Below, in pieces: positions 8,105-17,078 of a stretch of DNA of 64,000 nt. A program made the position numbers and the translations under genes. The DNA comes from Chloroflexota bacterium (lineage in GTDB: Bacteria > Chloroflexota > Anaerolineae > Aggregatilineales > J027). The notes under the pieces are model-generated. The model had not been told where the DNA came from. It did not search any database and worked only from the letters and a program-made list of their open reading frames with translations. Where the stretch lies: contig QMIT01000001.1 of assembly GCA_024434115.1 (NCBI GenBank), positions 186,001 through 250,000 on the forward strand. Reading direction: 5' to 3'. The first letter of the stretch is position 1, and each line of letters opens with the position of its first letter.

Positions 8105-8913
8105 TCCAACACACCTTTCAAATCAAACAATCGAACCGCGTTGGCAGTCGTTTGATCGGCAAATTCCTCAAGTTCCACGTTGCGAAGGGCAGCCAATCGT
8201 TCCGCCACCAAATGCACATAGGCAGGTTCATTACGTTGGCCGCGATGGGGGTGGGGTGTCAAAAATGGCCCATCCGTCTCAATCAGCATTCGGTCAAGTG
8301 GAACCCGCGCCGCAATCGCCCGCAGGTCATCGGCCTTTTTATAGGTGACTGGCCCGGTGAACCCTAGATAGAACCCCAATTCAAGGGCGGCATCGGCGAT
8401 TTCTGACGGGGCGGAAAAGGAATGAAACACACCGGGGCGGTCTTTCAAACGGGCGGGTATGCTTGGAACCCATTGGCGCAGGATCGCAATCACGTCCTCA
8501 CTGGCTTCGCGGTTATGGATAATGATTGGCATTTCGAGCCGAGCCGCTAACGCTAATTGATCTTCAAAGGCTTTCTGCTGAACGGACTTAGGTGATTTGT
8601 CCCAATAATAATCGAGGCCGATTTCGCCAATCGCTACGACTTTGGGGTGGGGCGCAAGGTGTTCGATGGTTGCCAAAATTTCGGGCGACCACGATGCTGT
8701 CGAATTCGGATGAATAGCAACTCCGGCAAATACACTCTCATATTTTTCGGCAAGTCGGATCGCCGCTTGGGATGTTCCAATATCCGTGCCGGGATTCAAA
8801 AACCACTGCACGTCCTGTTGTTGGGCACGTTGCAGCACAGCCTCGCGGTCATCGTCATACGCATTAAAATCAAGATGGATGTGGGTATCAATGAGCTTCA
8901 TGTCAATTTCCAT
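8101..8913 (-). CDS. tatD: TatD-family metal-dependent hydrolase
   Basis: 270 aa. Metal ligands are visible in order: DTHIHLDF (HxH), GEIGLDYYW (Glu), PIIIHNREA (His), VFHSFSAP (His) and IETDGPFL (Asp). This is the full set of the TatD amidohydrolase-fold DNases/hydrolases. Members include 3'-5' DNases and D-aminoacyl-tRNA-related enzymes; the exact substrate is not readable. Start: AGGAGG lies 9 bases before the ATG at 8913; an internal ATG at 8901 is the alternative. It is coupled by a 4-base overlap to the SH3 protein gene. Confidence 0.93.
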   Translation of the reverse strand: MEIDMKLIDTHIHLDFNAYDDDREAVLQRAQQQDVQWFLNPGTDIGTSQAAIRLAEKYESVFAGVAIHPNSTASWSPEILATIEHLAPHPKVVAIGEIGLDYYWDKSPKSVQQKAFEDQLALAARLEMPIIIHNREASEDVIAILRQWVPSIPARLKDRPGVFHSFSAPSEIADAALELGFYLGFTGPVTYKKADDLRAIAARVPLDRMLIETDGPFLTPHPHRGQRNEPAYVHLVAERLAALRNVELEEFADQTTANAVRLFDLKGVLE

Positions 8914-8961
8914 CCCCCGACCCCTCCTCAAACAATGAAAAGGGGTGTAGGGGAGTGTTGG

Positions 8962-9963
8962 CTAGAGGGTGTTGATCATATTGTGTTGGTGATGCGGGGT
9001 TTCCATGACAGCCTTCATATCAGATTCGACCATCATTTCGACCAACTCTTCGAAGGTGACAGAAGGCTCCCAACCGAGTTTCTCACCCGCTTTAGCTGGA
9101 TTACCAATGAGCAAATCCACTTCAGCCGGACGAGTATAACGCGGGTCGTTCCAGACGATATATTGATCAGGATTGAGGCCGACGTGTCCAAAAGCGAGTT
9201 CGGCAAACTCTCGGATGCTGTGCGTCTCACCTGTTGAGATGACATAATCTTCCGGTTCAGGCTGTTGCAGCATCAACCACATGGCACGCACATAATCCCC
9301 GGCATAGCCCCAATCGCGCTGTGAATCAGGATTGCCGAGATACAATTTGTCGGCGATGCCATGTTTAATACGGGCGACGTTCCACGTAATCTTACGTGTT
9401 ACAAATTCAATACCACGACGAGGAGATTCGTGGTTGAACAGCATCCCACTGACAGCAAACATACCATAACTTTCGCGGTAATTGACCGTCATCCAATGCC
9501 CATACACTTTAGCGACCCCATACGGGCTACGTGGATAAAAAGGTGTATTTTCGGTCTGGGGGACTTCCCGCACCTTGCCAAACATTTCCGAGCTAGACGC
9601 CTGATAGAATTTGGCTTGGGGGCTGATGTGGCGCATCGCATCCAACAGACGGGTTACACCGAGAGCCGTCACGTCGCCTGTCAGAGTGGGTTGCCGCCAT
9701 GAAGTGCCGACAAAACTCTGTGCCGCTAGATTGTAAATTTCATCGGGCTGGGCAATCCGCAAAGTTTCTTCCAGCGAGGTTTGATCAAGCATATCCCCGC
9801 CCACAAGGGTAATTTGATCTTGCACGTTTTCGAGGCGGCTAAAATTAATGGTGCTGGTGCGGCGTACAAGGCCAAAAACCTCGTACCCTTGTTCGAGCAA
9901 AAACTCGGCCAGATATGAGCCATCTTGTCCGGTGATGCCCGTGATTAATGCGCGTTTTGCCAT
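8962..9963 (-). CDS. gmd: GDP-mannose 4,6-dehydratase
   Basis: 333 aa extended SDR enzyme. Rossmann motif [12 protein letters not shown] (residues 9-20), the family-specific RRTSTIN, catalytic SSSEMFG (about 123-129) and Y148-xxx-K152, and FNHESPRRG with its GDP-mannose-specific pattern. It converts GDP-mannose to GDP-4-keto-6-deoxy-mannose using bound NADP. The next gene upstream on the same strand is the matching reductase, so together they make GDP-6-deoxyhexose (probably GDP-rhamnose) for surface glycans. The length is typical. Confidence 0.95.
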   Translation of the reverse strand: MAKRALITGITGQDGSYLAEFLLEQGYEVFGLVRRTSTINFSRLENVQDQITLVGGDMLDQTSLEETLRIAQPDEIYNLAAQSFVGTSWRQPTLTGDVTALGVTRLLDAMRHISPQAKFYQASSSEMFGKVREVPQTENTPFYPRSPYGVAKVYGHWMTVNYRESYGMFAVSGMLFNHESPRRGIEFVTRKITWNVARIKHGIADKLYLGNPDSQRDWGYAGDYVRAMWLMLQQPEPEDYVISTGETHSIREFAELAFGHVGLNPDQYIVWNDPRYTRPAEVDLLIGNPAKAGEKLGWEPSVTFEELVEMMVESDMKAVMETPHHQHNMINTL

Positions 9964-10032
9964 GACTTCAGTCCTTATGACGGGCGAACTGCCCTGATTA
10001 TTCCTATATAATCGGATGCGACATTATAATCA

Positions 10033-11007
10033 TCAAGCGCCGCTGCGTACAGCCTGCACACGGGCGCGGCAGTCGTTTAAAACATCCACCACTGTTTGCT
10101 CCATCGGGATTTCCGGCTGCCAACCTGTATCATGATGAAGGGCGCTGTAATCGCCATAGACCGTCGGGGCATCAAGTGGACGGAAGCGACTGGGGTCTAT
10201 TTTGATTTCAATATCTTGCCCCGACAACGCGATCATCTGCTCTACCAGATTTTTTAAGCGATAGGCCCTGCCGCTGCAAATGTTATATACTGCTCCCGGC
10301 TGCCCCTGCGTGGTTAGCAAATGATAGGCCCGCACGACATCCCGCACATCACAGAAATCACGCTCGGCCTCCAAATTGCCCACATGCAGTTCCGGCGGTT
10401 TCAATCCGGCTTCAATTTCAGCAATCTGCATCGCAAAATTCGGGATGACAAATTGGGTCGTTTGCCCCGGCCCAGTGTGATTAAACGGACGTACCCGCAC
10501 GACATTCAACCCATAGGTATTGAAATATTGCAGACCCAACGCATCCTGAGCAACCTTGCTGACGGAATAGGGATCGCCGGGGTTAAAAGGCTGGTTTTCG
10601 CGGATGGGCAGATCATCGGGTTTGACGACCCCATACACATGCGCTGAGGAGATAATCAGTACGCGGGTATGCATAAAATTACACCCCCGCACCGCCTCCA
10701 AAATATTGAGTGTGCCGCGAATATTGGTCTCGTGGGTGCCCCAAGGATCGCTAAGGGAGGTGGGGACGTGTGTTTGGGCGGCCAGATGAATAATCACATC
10801 CGGTGCGATAGATTCAATGAGATGGTGGACGGCAGCTTTATCCCGTACATCCAGCCCTTGTAGGTCGGTGAATTTTTGCAGAGTGGCTTCATTGGGGGTT
10901 GGCTCATTGTAAGTCGTACCATAGAGTTGATATGACCCCACGCTGTTGAAATAATCGGCAAGGTAGCGGCCTACAAATCCGGTTGCGCCGGTGATAATGG
11001 CTTTCAA
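10033..11007 (-). CDS. rmd: GDP-4-keto-6-deoxy-D-mannose reductase-like SDR epimerase/dehydratase
   Basis: 324 aa extended SDR. NAD(P)-binding GATGFVGRYLA at residues 7-17, catalytic Ser region SSAHVYG (about 120-126) and Y147-SVS-K151, RVRPFNHTGPGQ, and a substrate-binding C-terminal part. Similarity to Rmd plus its position 69 bases upstream of gmd in the same direction point to reduction of GDP-4-keto-6-deoxy-mannose to GDP-D-rhamnose. GDP-fucose synthase is less likely because the protein lacks the GMER-type epimerase signature as far as I can judge. Confidence 0.85.
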   Translation of the reverse strand: MKAIITGATGFVGRYLADYFNSVGSYQLYGTTYNEPTPNEATLQKFTDLQGLDVRDKAAVHHLIESIAPDVIIHLAAQTHVPTSLSDPWGTHETNIRGTLNILEAVRGCNFMHTRVLIISSAHVYGVVKPDDLPIRENQPFNPGDPYSVSKVAQDALGLQYFNTYGLNVVRVRPFNHTGPGQTTQFVIPNFAMQIAEIEAGLKPPELHVGNLEAERDFCDVRDVVRAYHLLTTQGQPGAVYNICSGRAYRLKNLVEQMIALSGQDIEIKIDPSRFRPLDAPTVYGDYSALHHDTGWQPEIPMEQTVVDVLNDCRARVQAVRSGA

Positions 11008-11160
11008 AGAATGGCCTCCGAAAAAAGGGTACGCGGGATGATAGCCGCCACAATCAAATTAGGATGTGGCAAAGTATAGCGTGTTGAGAGATAGCTGCAA
11101 TGCACTTTTACCCTGTGCTACACTTATGCACATTCAACTTGGCAGGGGAGATTTTAAATA

Positions 11161-12447
11161 ATGGCACAGAAAAACGGACATGATCAGCAGGATTCCGGCG
11201 GCCTAGAAGATCGGATCGTCGAAGATGTCTATGGCACGCGGCAATATACGCTGGATGGCTTGTGTGAAAAGATTATTGAGCAGTTTGGCATGGAGACCAA
11301 TGGTCGGCCCGATATTCTGGCGGAACTCGATACCCTAACGAAACAAAAACAGGCCATTCGAGAAGTTGCCGAATATGTGTTGGGGGTCGAATCGGTCATG
11401 CTGCAAGGGCCGGAACGGACGTGGTTGCTAGATCGGCTGCACCGCGATTTGTACCGTTTTGGCCCATTGGAAACCGTATTAGACGACGCGACGGTGACGG
11501 AAATCAACCTCAACAGCCCCAAAGAGATTTTTGTGCGGCGTGGTTTTGGCGATTTGGAACGCGTCAAGGTTAGCTTTCGGGATGGCACACAATTGGCCCA
11601 GATGTTGCAGCGTGTCTTGACACCCTTAGGCTTTGATTTGTGGAAAGGGGAACCCTTTATCGAGACGGGTCTAAAATTGATGGGGCGTCCGGTGCGTTTA
11701 TCACTGGCAGGGCCGCCGATGACTCCTTACTACACAGGGCAGATTCGATTACATCCCGTTGTACCATTGACGCTCGAAAATCTTCAGGCCAGTATCCCCC
11801 CCATCGCAGTAGAAATGCTGACAGGTATCGTGCGAAATGGACACGGCTTGTTGATTGTCGGTGAGGGTGGCATGGGCAAAACCACCCTATTGGCAAACCT
11901 GCTGGCGGTCAGTCGCGCCGAAAAAGCTGGGTTGGTGCAGCGTGCGCCGGAAATTCAGCCCAATTATCTGCCCGCCCACGTTACCGATTTTACTTTAATT
12001 TCGGCGGAGGCTCCTTCAACCGCCAATTTTGAGAAACAAATACGAGCGGCATTAGGCGTAAAAGTACATGGCCTATTTTTGGACGAAATTCAAGGGGACG
12101 AGGGGACAGCATTTTGGCAGGCATTGTCGTCGGATGCGAAGCCGCAAATCGTAGCGACCTTTCGCGGCAAGGCCAATATTGCCCGATTGTACAGCGCGAT
12201 TGGCATGGTCGTGCGGAAAGTGTATCGAAGCCTCCCGCAGGGCGACATTGACGCGGCGCTTCTTGAACGACTCCCCTTTGTAGCGATCTTAGAGCAGCAT
12301 GGGGCAGGGGAAGTGCCGCGTATCAGCCTAATTGGGCAGTGGGTTCAAGCCGAAAATGGTCTCACAATTGAGCCGCTGTTAACATGGACAAAAGACGAGA
12401 ATGCCCCAAAGCGAACAGAGGTGCAAGCGCGGTTGGCAATTGACTAA
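11161..12447 (+). CDS. CpaF/TadA-family secretion ATPase-like protein (orphan)
   Basis: 428 aa. An N-terminal helical region resembles CpaF (LLDRLHRDLYRFGPLE, DATVTEINLNSPKEIFVRRG), followed by a RecA-like ATPase. Walker A is GEGGMGKTT (residues 234-242) and Walker B is LFLDEIQ (D308, E309). CpaF-type ATPases power Tad/Flp pilus assembly or archaellum-like machines. None of the partner genes (TadB, TadC, pilin, prepilin peptidase) is nearby. The region after Walker B is shorter and more divergent than in canonical CpaF, so the partner machine or a different job is open. Confidence 0.75.
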   Translation: MAQKNGHDQQDSGGLEDRIVEDVYGTRQYTLDGLCEKIIEQFGMETNGRPDILAELDTLTKQKQAIREVAEYVLGVESVMLQGPERTWLLDRLHRDLYRFGPLETVLDDATVTEINLNSPKEIFVRRGFGDLERVKVSFRDGTQLAQMLQRVLTPLGFDLWKGEPFIETGLKLMGRPVRLSLAGPPMTPYYTGQIRLHPVVPLTLENLQASIPPIAVEMLTGIVRNGHGLLIVGEGGMGKTTLLANLLAVSRAEKAGLVQRAPEIQPNYLPAHVTDFTLISAEAPSTANFEKQIRAALGVKVHGLFLDEIQGDEGTAFWQALSSDAKPQIVATFRGKANIARLYSAIGMVVRKVYRSLPQGDIDAALLERLPFVAILEQHGAGEVPRISLIGQWVQAENGLTIEPLLTWTKDENAPKRTEVQARLAID

Positions 12448-12535
12448 GTGCAGTATCAATGGATATGTGGTGAATTGATGGGATCATTTCTATAATCTAG
12501 CACGATAATTCAACGTAGCCAGAGAGGAAATACCT

Positions 12536-13606
12536 ATGACCCAACGGGATGTGTTGTTAGTGGGCAGTATGCCCTATGCGAATGAAGAAGCCGCCATGCG
12601 ACGGGCGCTTGAGACATTTGGCAGCAGTCTGTTTGCCCTGCCAGATGGTGAAGTTGGCGTAAAGGACGAACTCTATCCACGTGGTCGCCGTATGGGTTGG
12701 GTACAGACCGCCATTCAACGCAACGCCGATAATTCCGCCTTTGAAATCAGAAAAAATATCGAGCGCGACAAAGGGACGGGATTGTTCAAGAATTATGAAG
12801 ACCTGTTTGTCTTAAAACCGAAGTACAGCCCCAAAGAAATTGTGCCCTATCTTAATTTTGGCTACCTCGAATTTTTCCGCGAAAGTTATCCAATCTTTAA
12901 ACGCCTGCGCGAAGAATATAATCAGCCCAAAACGGTGTTTCAAGTTGGGATTCCAACAGGCTTGGCGATTGGATTTCTTTCCATGAAACCGCCAATGGCC
13001 CTACGCTATCGGGGTGCGTTCGATCAGCGACTGGCCTATGAAGCCAATGAAATCATCAAAGAGGCCGGGGATGATGTCATCATTCAGATTGAAATCCCCA
13101 TTGAGATGGGCTTGGCGCAGAAGCTCCCCGGTTTCATGATGTTCCTGCCCGTGAATATGCTGATTTCGCTCGTCAAACGCATCAACCCGAAAGCCCGAAT
13201 CGGCATTCATATGTGCCTCGGTGATTTGCATAATAAATCGCTGGTCAAGTTGGATATGGAAGGCTTGATTGTGAAATTCGCCAACCAGATGCTTAATAAA
13301 TGGCCTTCAACCCATACTCGTCTCGAATATGTCCATTTCCCATTTGCCGAAGGGGAAGTATCGCCGAACAAGAATCCTGACTTTTATGCCCCACTGAAAA
13401 ATGTCCAATTACCACAAGGGACGCGGTTTATCGGCGGATTCGTGCATGAAAAATTGAATCTGGCCGAACATGAAACCATCTTAAAGGCGATTGAGGCTGC
13501 GCGAGGTGGTCAGGTAGGGGTGGCTTGCTCATGTGGGTTGGGCCGTCGGTCTACTGAAGCCGCCGATCAACTATTTGAATTAACCAAGCAGGTCGCGGCA
13601 CTGTAG
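12536..13606 (+). CDS. Cobalamin-independent methionine synthase / UROD-like TIM-barrel protein
   Basis: 356 aa, a single barrel domain. Visible MetE/UROD-superfamily traits are VGSMPY at the N-terminus, FALPDGEVG, an IQIEIP strand, IGIHMCLGD and a C-terminal GVACSCGLGRR. The His/Cys in HMCLGD and CSCG could bind zinc as in MetE (HxC ... C). It is about half the length of MetE and lacks the N-terminal barrel, so it is not a standard methionine synthase. Related short proteins occur in methyl-transfer contexts. The substrate is unknown. A TATAAT lies about 40 bases before the ATG (12491-12496). Confidence 0.65.
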   Translation: MTQRDVLLVGSMPYANEEAAMRRALETFGSSLFALPDGEVGVKDELYPRGRRMGWVQTAIQRNADNSAFEIRKNIERDKGTGLFKNYEDLFVLKPKYSPKEIVPYLNFGYLEFFRESYPIFKRLREEYNQPKTVFQVGIPTGLAIGFLSMKPPMALRYRGAFDQRLAYEANEIIKEAGDDVIIQIEIPIEMGLAQKLPGFMMFLPVNMLISLVKRINPKARIGIHMCLGDLHNKSLVKLDMEGLIVKFANQMLNKWPSTHTRLEYVHFPFAEGEVSPNKNPDFYAPLKNVQLPQGTRFIGGFVHEKLNLAEHETILKAIEAARGGQVGVACSCGLGRRSTEAADQLFELTKQVAAL

Positions 13607-13632
13607 AGCCTATCGCTGCATAGACCATCGGC

Positions 13633-13676
13633 CATTTACGAAGGACACTTTGCTTGAGAAGAGTCCTTCGTAAATG
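13633..13676. repeat. 14-bp perfect inverted repeat upstream of the HicB-like gene
   Basis: CATTTACGAAGGAC (13633-13646) and GTCCTTCGTAAATG (13663-13676). The stem continues inward by CTT/AAG after one A-A mismatch, leaving an 8-nt loop. It follows the MetE-like gene by 26 bases and precedes a TATAAT (13683-13688) and the HicB-like ATG. It could be a terminator without T-tract or an operator over the -35 region of the small gene. Confidence 0.55.
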
Positions 13677-13721
13677 CGCAGATATAATGATGGTATTTCT
13701 TGTCACGTTTGGAGATTATAT

Positions 13722-13913
13722 ATGCATCAACTGAAAATTGTGATTGAAAAGCACCCTGAAGGCTATGTAGCTTATCCGTTGGGATTAAATGGGATTGTTG
13801 TTGGCGAAGGGGATACCTATGAAGAAGCCCTTGCCGATGTGAAATCCGCGATTCAATTTCATATTGAGACTTTTGGATCGGACGATTTTTTACAGGCATA
13901 TGAAGAAGCATAA
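13722..13913 (+). CDS. HicB-like antitoxin-family protein (orphan)
   Basis: 63 aa from the ATG at 13722, chosen because GGAG lies 7 bases upstream and TATAAT at 13683-13688. The sequence shows the partial RNase H fold of HicB: IVIEKHPEGYVAYPLG, GIVVGEGDTYEEALADVKSAI, FHIETFG. HicB proteins neutralise HicA mRNA interferases. No HicA-size ORF is adjacent on either side and no C-terminal DNA-binding domain is present, so it may be a solitary relative rather than half of an active toxin-antitoxin pair. Confidence 0.75.
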   Translation: MHQLKIVIEKHPEGYVAYPLGLNGIVVGEGDTYEEALADVKSAIQFHIETFGSDDFLQAYEEA

Positions 13914-13922
13914 ATCTTAAAG

Positions 13923-14876
13923 CTATAGTCCCTTCCACTCCCGAAACCATTCCCATGTGCGGCGCAGGCCCTCATGCACTTCAACTTGAGGTTTAAAATC
14001 CAGCAACCGACGAATTTTGTCATTATTGCAAAACGTGATCGGCGGGTCGCTGGGCGGGGTGGGTGTGTTAACGGTGTTGATGGTGCGGCCCGAAAATTCC
14101 TCAATCGTGTCCACAAATTCGCGCATCGAAATCGGGTTGCCATAACCCAAATTCATGATTTCATAACCCAATGGTCGCTCAAGGGCCGCCATGACCCCAT
14201 CTATCGTATCGTCAATATACGTCCAATCGCGGTGAATATCCCCTCCGTTGAACAATTTGATAACTTCACCGGATAGGGTGGCCTCCATCAATTTCATCGG
14301 CATCATGTCGGGGCGACCCGCTGGCCCGTAGACATTAAAAAAGCGGAGCACGGTGACGTTTAGGCCGAATAAATGGTGATACGAGTGAGCCAAAATTTCG
14401 GCAGCCCTTTTGCTGGCGGGATAGGCGGCAAGGGGACGGTCAGCGTTGTCGGTTTCGATAAAGGGCAGGACTTTGGTTTCGCCATACACCGACGAGGTAG
14501 ATGCCTGCACAAAAAGGGATACATTAAAATCTCGGGCGGCTTCGAGCAGCACCATTGAGCCAGTCGTATTGACGTGCATGTACAGCGGAGTTTGTTTAAC
14601 ACTCTCACGCACACCTGCCATCGCCGCGAGATGGGCCACACGCTGGATGCCATATTCCGCAAACAGTCGCTTGACCAGATCGGCATCGGTGATGTCGCCC
14701 TCAATGACCTTGAGGAGCGGATGATTGCCGAGGCGCTGAATATTCAGGCGTTTCAGGGCTGGGTCATAATAGGAATTGAAATTGTCGAGAATGACGACCT
14801 CATCCCCCTGTGCCAATAATTTTTCGGCGAGATGACTACCAATAAACCCCGCCCCGCCTGTTACCAAAATGGACAT
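13923..14876 (-). CDS. NAD-dependent nucleotide-sugar epimerase (UDP-glucuronate 4-epimerase-like)
   Basis: 317 aa extended SDR. GGAGFIGSHLAEKLL (residues 7-21), LDNFNSYYDPALK (typical of UDP-glucuronate epimerases), STSSVYG and YPASKRAAE (catalytic Tyr and Lys), RFFNVYGPAGRPDMM, RDWTYIDD. It most likely interconverts UDP-glucuronate and UDP-galacturonate or a related UDP-sugar for surface polysaccharide. It lies 10 bases from the convergent HicB-like gene. Start ATG 14876 has AAGGAT upstream. The substrate is inferred from similarity only. Confidence 0.85.
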   Translation of the reverse strand: MSILVTGGAGFIGSHLAEKLLAQGDEVVILDNFNSYYDPALKRLNIQRLGNHPLLKVIEGDITDADLVKRLFAEYGIQRVAHLAAMAGVRESVKQTPLYMHVNTTGSMVLLEAARDFNVSLFVQASTSSVYGETKVLPFIETDNADRPLAAYPASKRAAEILAHSYHHLFGLNVTVLRFFNVYGPAGRPDMMPMKLMEATLSGEVIKLFNGGDIHRDWTYIDDTIDGVMAALERPLGYEIMNLGYGNPISMREFVDTIEEFSGRTINTVNTPTPPSDPPITFCNNDKIRRLLDFKPQVEVHEGLRRTWEWFREWKGL

Positions 14877-14899
14877 GCCAATTTAATCCTTCGTGATGG

Positions 14900-14946
14900 A
14901 AAAAATCCCCATCTTTCCCCTCTCTGCTTAGTGGGGAGGGAGGGAT
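14900..14946 (-). terminator. Probable terminator after the aldo/keto reductase gene
   Basis: On the minus strand a C-rich then G-rich hairpin (ATCCC/GGGAT outer pairing, CCCC/GGGG inner pairing) is followed by TTTTTT (complement of A14900-14905). Confidence 0.45.
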
Positions 14947-14950
14947 AGGT

Positions 14951-15943
14951 TTAGTCTTCGTCTTCGTCAAAGTAGAAGCGGTTAACGCCTGTTACCTCAT
15001 CAAGCCGCTGCATTTCGTCGTCCTCAAGCCGCAAATCAATCGCGCCTAACAATTCATCCAATTGCTCAACCCGGCTGGCACCAATAATCGGCGCGGTGAT
15101 AAACGGCAGGGTTTGCATCCAGCCGATGGCGATTTGGGCAATGGTCTTGCCACGTGCCTCCCCCAATTCCCGCAGGGTATCCAGCACGGCCCAACCCTTA
15201 TCATTCATATACCTTTTCATTCGATCACCGCTGCTGCCACGCGACCCCACTGGAGCGCCGCCATCACGAGTATATTTACCGGTTAGAAATCCGCCTGCCA
15301 GTGGGCTATAAGGAATGCAACCGAGACCTTGATCGAGGCAGACCGCTGCCAATTCGGGTTCGACCTCGTCCCGATTGAGCAGATGAAAATGGGGCTGAAT
15401 GCTGTCGAAACGGGCGAGATTGTGTTTGTCGCTGACCCATAGGGCTTTCATCAGATGCCACGCTTTGTAATTGCTGGCTCCGATATAACGCACCTTGCCC
15501 TGTCTAACCAAATCATCCAATGCGCGGAGGGTTTCTTCGAGCGGGGTGTCCCAATCGGGCCAATGGACTTGGTAGAGGTCAATTGTATCGGTTTGCAAAC
15601 GGCGCAGGCTATGTTCAACGGCCAACATAATGTGCTGGCGACTCAGGCCCTCACCATTTGGGCCGTCCCACATTTTGCCTCTAACCTTTGACGCTATGAC
15701 GATTTGGTCACGTGGTTTGTCTTGCAGCCATTTGCCAATAATCTCTTCTGCCACGCCGCCGGGGTTGCCTTCTGCCCATGAACTATAAATATCGGCGGTG
15801 TCCAAAAAATTGATACCTGCGTCCCATGCCCGATTGAGGACACGGTACGATTCTTCCTCGGTGGATGTCCAGCGAAAGGTCATCGTGCCGAGACACAGTT
15901 CGCTGACCTTCAGACCAGTACGACCAAGCGTGCGAAATTCCAT
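14951..15943 (-). CDS. Aldo/keto reductase
   Basis: 330 aa, full TIM barrel. The AKR catalytic tetrad is visible: D48, Y53, K86 and H127 (in DTADIYS, ASKVRG and YQVHWPD). NADPH-binding signatures SPLAGGFLTGKYT and GASRVEQL occur near the C-terminus. It belongs to the YajO/Tas-like, voltage-gated-potassium-beta-type group; substrate unknown. Start: GGGAGG lies 6 bases before the ATG. The C-terminus is acidic (FDEDED). It is flanked by the epimerase gene in the same direction and a divergent hydroxyacid dehydrogenase. Confidence 0.9.
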   Translation of the reverse strand: MEFRTLGRTGLKVSELCLGTMTFRWTSTEEESYRVLNRAWDAGINFLDTADIYSSWAEGNPGGVAEEIIGKWLQDKPRDQIVIASKVRGKMWDGPNGEGLSRQHIMLAVEHSLRRLQTDTIDLYQVHWPDWDTPLEETLRALDDLVRQGKVRYIGASNYKAWHLMKALWVSDKHNLARFDSIQPHFHLLNRDEVEPELAAVCLDQGLGCIPYSPLAGGFLTGKYTRDGGAPVGSRGSSGDRMKRYMNDKGWAVLDTLRELGEARGKTIAQIAIGWMQTLPFITAPIIGASRVEQLDELLGAIDLRLEDDEMQRLDEVTGVNRFYFDEDED

Positions 15944-16092
15944 TGGTGGCCTCCCCCAAAAAACGGAAATTCAAACGGGGCAAGTGTACCGTATTTCGGG
16001 TCGTTTCTCTATAGGGGACAAAGGGGTAAGATTAACGTGATTCCCGTCCAAAACACGAGATAGAGCCGCACGTATTTGGAGAATAATAGCTT

Positions 16093-17076
16093 ATGGAAAA
16101 ACAGAAGCCGCGTGTATATGTAACCCGCATTATTGCAGAGAAAGCCCTCGATTTACTCCGCGCCGAATGTGAAGTAAAAGTTTGGCAGGGTTCAATGCCG
16201 CCCCCGCGTGACGTGCTGCTAGAGGAAGTGCAGCAGATAGATGGTCTCGTATCGCTGCTGACCGACAGAGTGGATGAAGAACTATTATCACGAGCAGCGC
16301 ATTTGAAGGTGGTCAGCAATGTCGCAGTAGGCTATGACAACATTGATGTGAATGCCGCCACCCGACATGGCATCCCGATTGGCAATACACCGGGGGTATT
16401 GACCGAAACTACTGCCGATTTAGCCTTTGCACTTATGATGGCGGCGGCGCGGCGATTGGGTGAATCCGAACGATATATCCGTGACGGCAAGTGGCAGACA
16501 TGGGATCCAACCGCATTACTGGGGGTGGATATTTACGGGACGACGCTCGGTATCATTGGCATGGGGCGAATCGGACAGGCGGTGGCAAAACGGGCACGCG
16601 GTTTCGACATGCGCGTGATTTATTCGGGTGGCGGACATGGCTATCCAACTCAGTTGATGAGTGCCACGCGGCGAGAATTGGATGAACTGCTACAAGAGAG
16701 CGATTTTGTAAGTATCCACTGCCCCTTGAGGCAAGACACCTATCACCTCATTGGGGAGCGCGAATTGAGCTTGATGAAACCAACGGCGATTTTGGTCAAT
16801 ACAGCACGCGGCGGCATCGTTGACCCGAAGGCGCTCTACACGGCCTTGAAAAATAAACAAATCGGCTACGCGGCGTTAGATGTGACCGAACCGGAACCGA
16901 TTCATTTGGATGACCTGCTGCTCACCCTCGACAATTGTCTAATTGTGCCGCATATCGGTAGCGCGAGTGTGCGGACCCGCGAAAAAATGGCGCTGATGGC
17001 CGTCGAGAATTTGTTGGCCGGACTAAGAGGAGATCGCCTGCCCCATTGTGTCAATCCAAGCGTGTATAACCGCTAA
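16093..17076 (+). CDS. D-isomer-specific 2-hydroxyacid dehydrogenase (glyoxylate/hydroxypyruvate reductase-like)
   Basis: 327 aa. NAD(P)-binding GMGRIG (156-161) and the catalytic set R239 (NTARGG), E268 (in TEPEP) and H287 (PHIGSA). SNVAVGYDNIDV and GNTPGVLTETTADLAF are the substrate-domain signatures of glyoxylate reductases (GyaR). It reduces glyoxylate or hydroxypyruvate, or oxidises the D-2-hydroxyacid. It ends 2 bases from the convergent mtnA stop. Cofactor and substrate specificity are not certain. Confidence 0.88.
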   Translation: MEKQKPRVYVTRIIAEKALDLLRAECEVKVWQGSMPPPRDVLLEEVQQIDGLVSLLTDRVDEELLSRAAHLKVVSNVAVGYDNIDVNAATRHGIPIGNTPGVLTETTADLAFALMMAAARRLGESERYIRDGKWQTWDPTALLGVDIYGTTLGIIGMGRIGQAVAKRARGFDMRVIYSGGGHGYPTQLMSATRRELDELLQESDFVSIHCPLRQDTYHLIGERELSLMKPTAILVNTARGGIVDPKALYTALKNKQIGYAALDVTEPEPIHLDDLLLTLDNCLIVPHIGSASVRTREKMALMAVENLLAGLRGDRLPHCVNPSVYNR

Positions 17077-17078
17077 TC

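Noticed and set aside
8913..8960. C-rich/G-rich inverted repeat between gmd and tatD
   Set aside because: Pairing is imperfect and overlaps the tatD ribosome-binding site; too weak to call a terminator.
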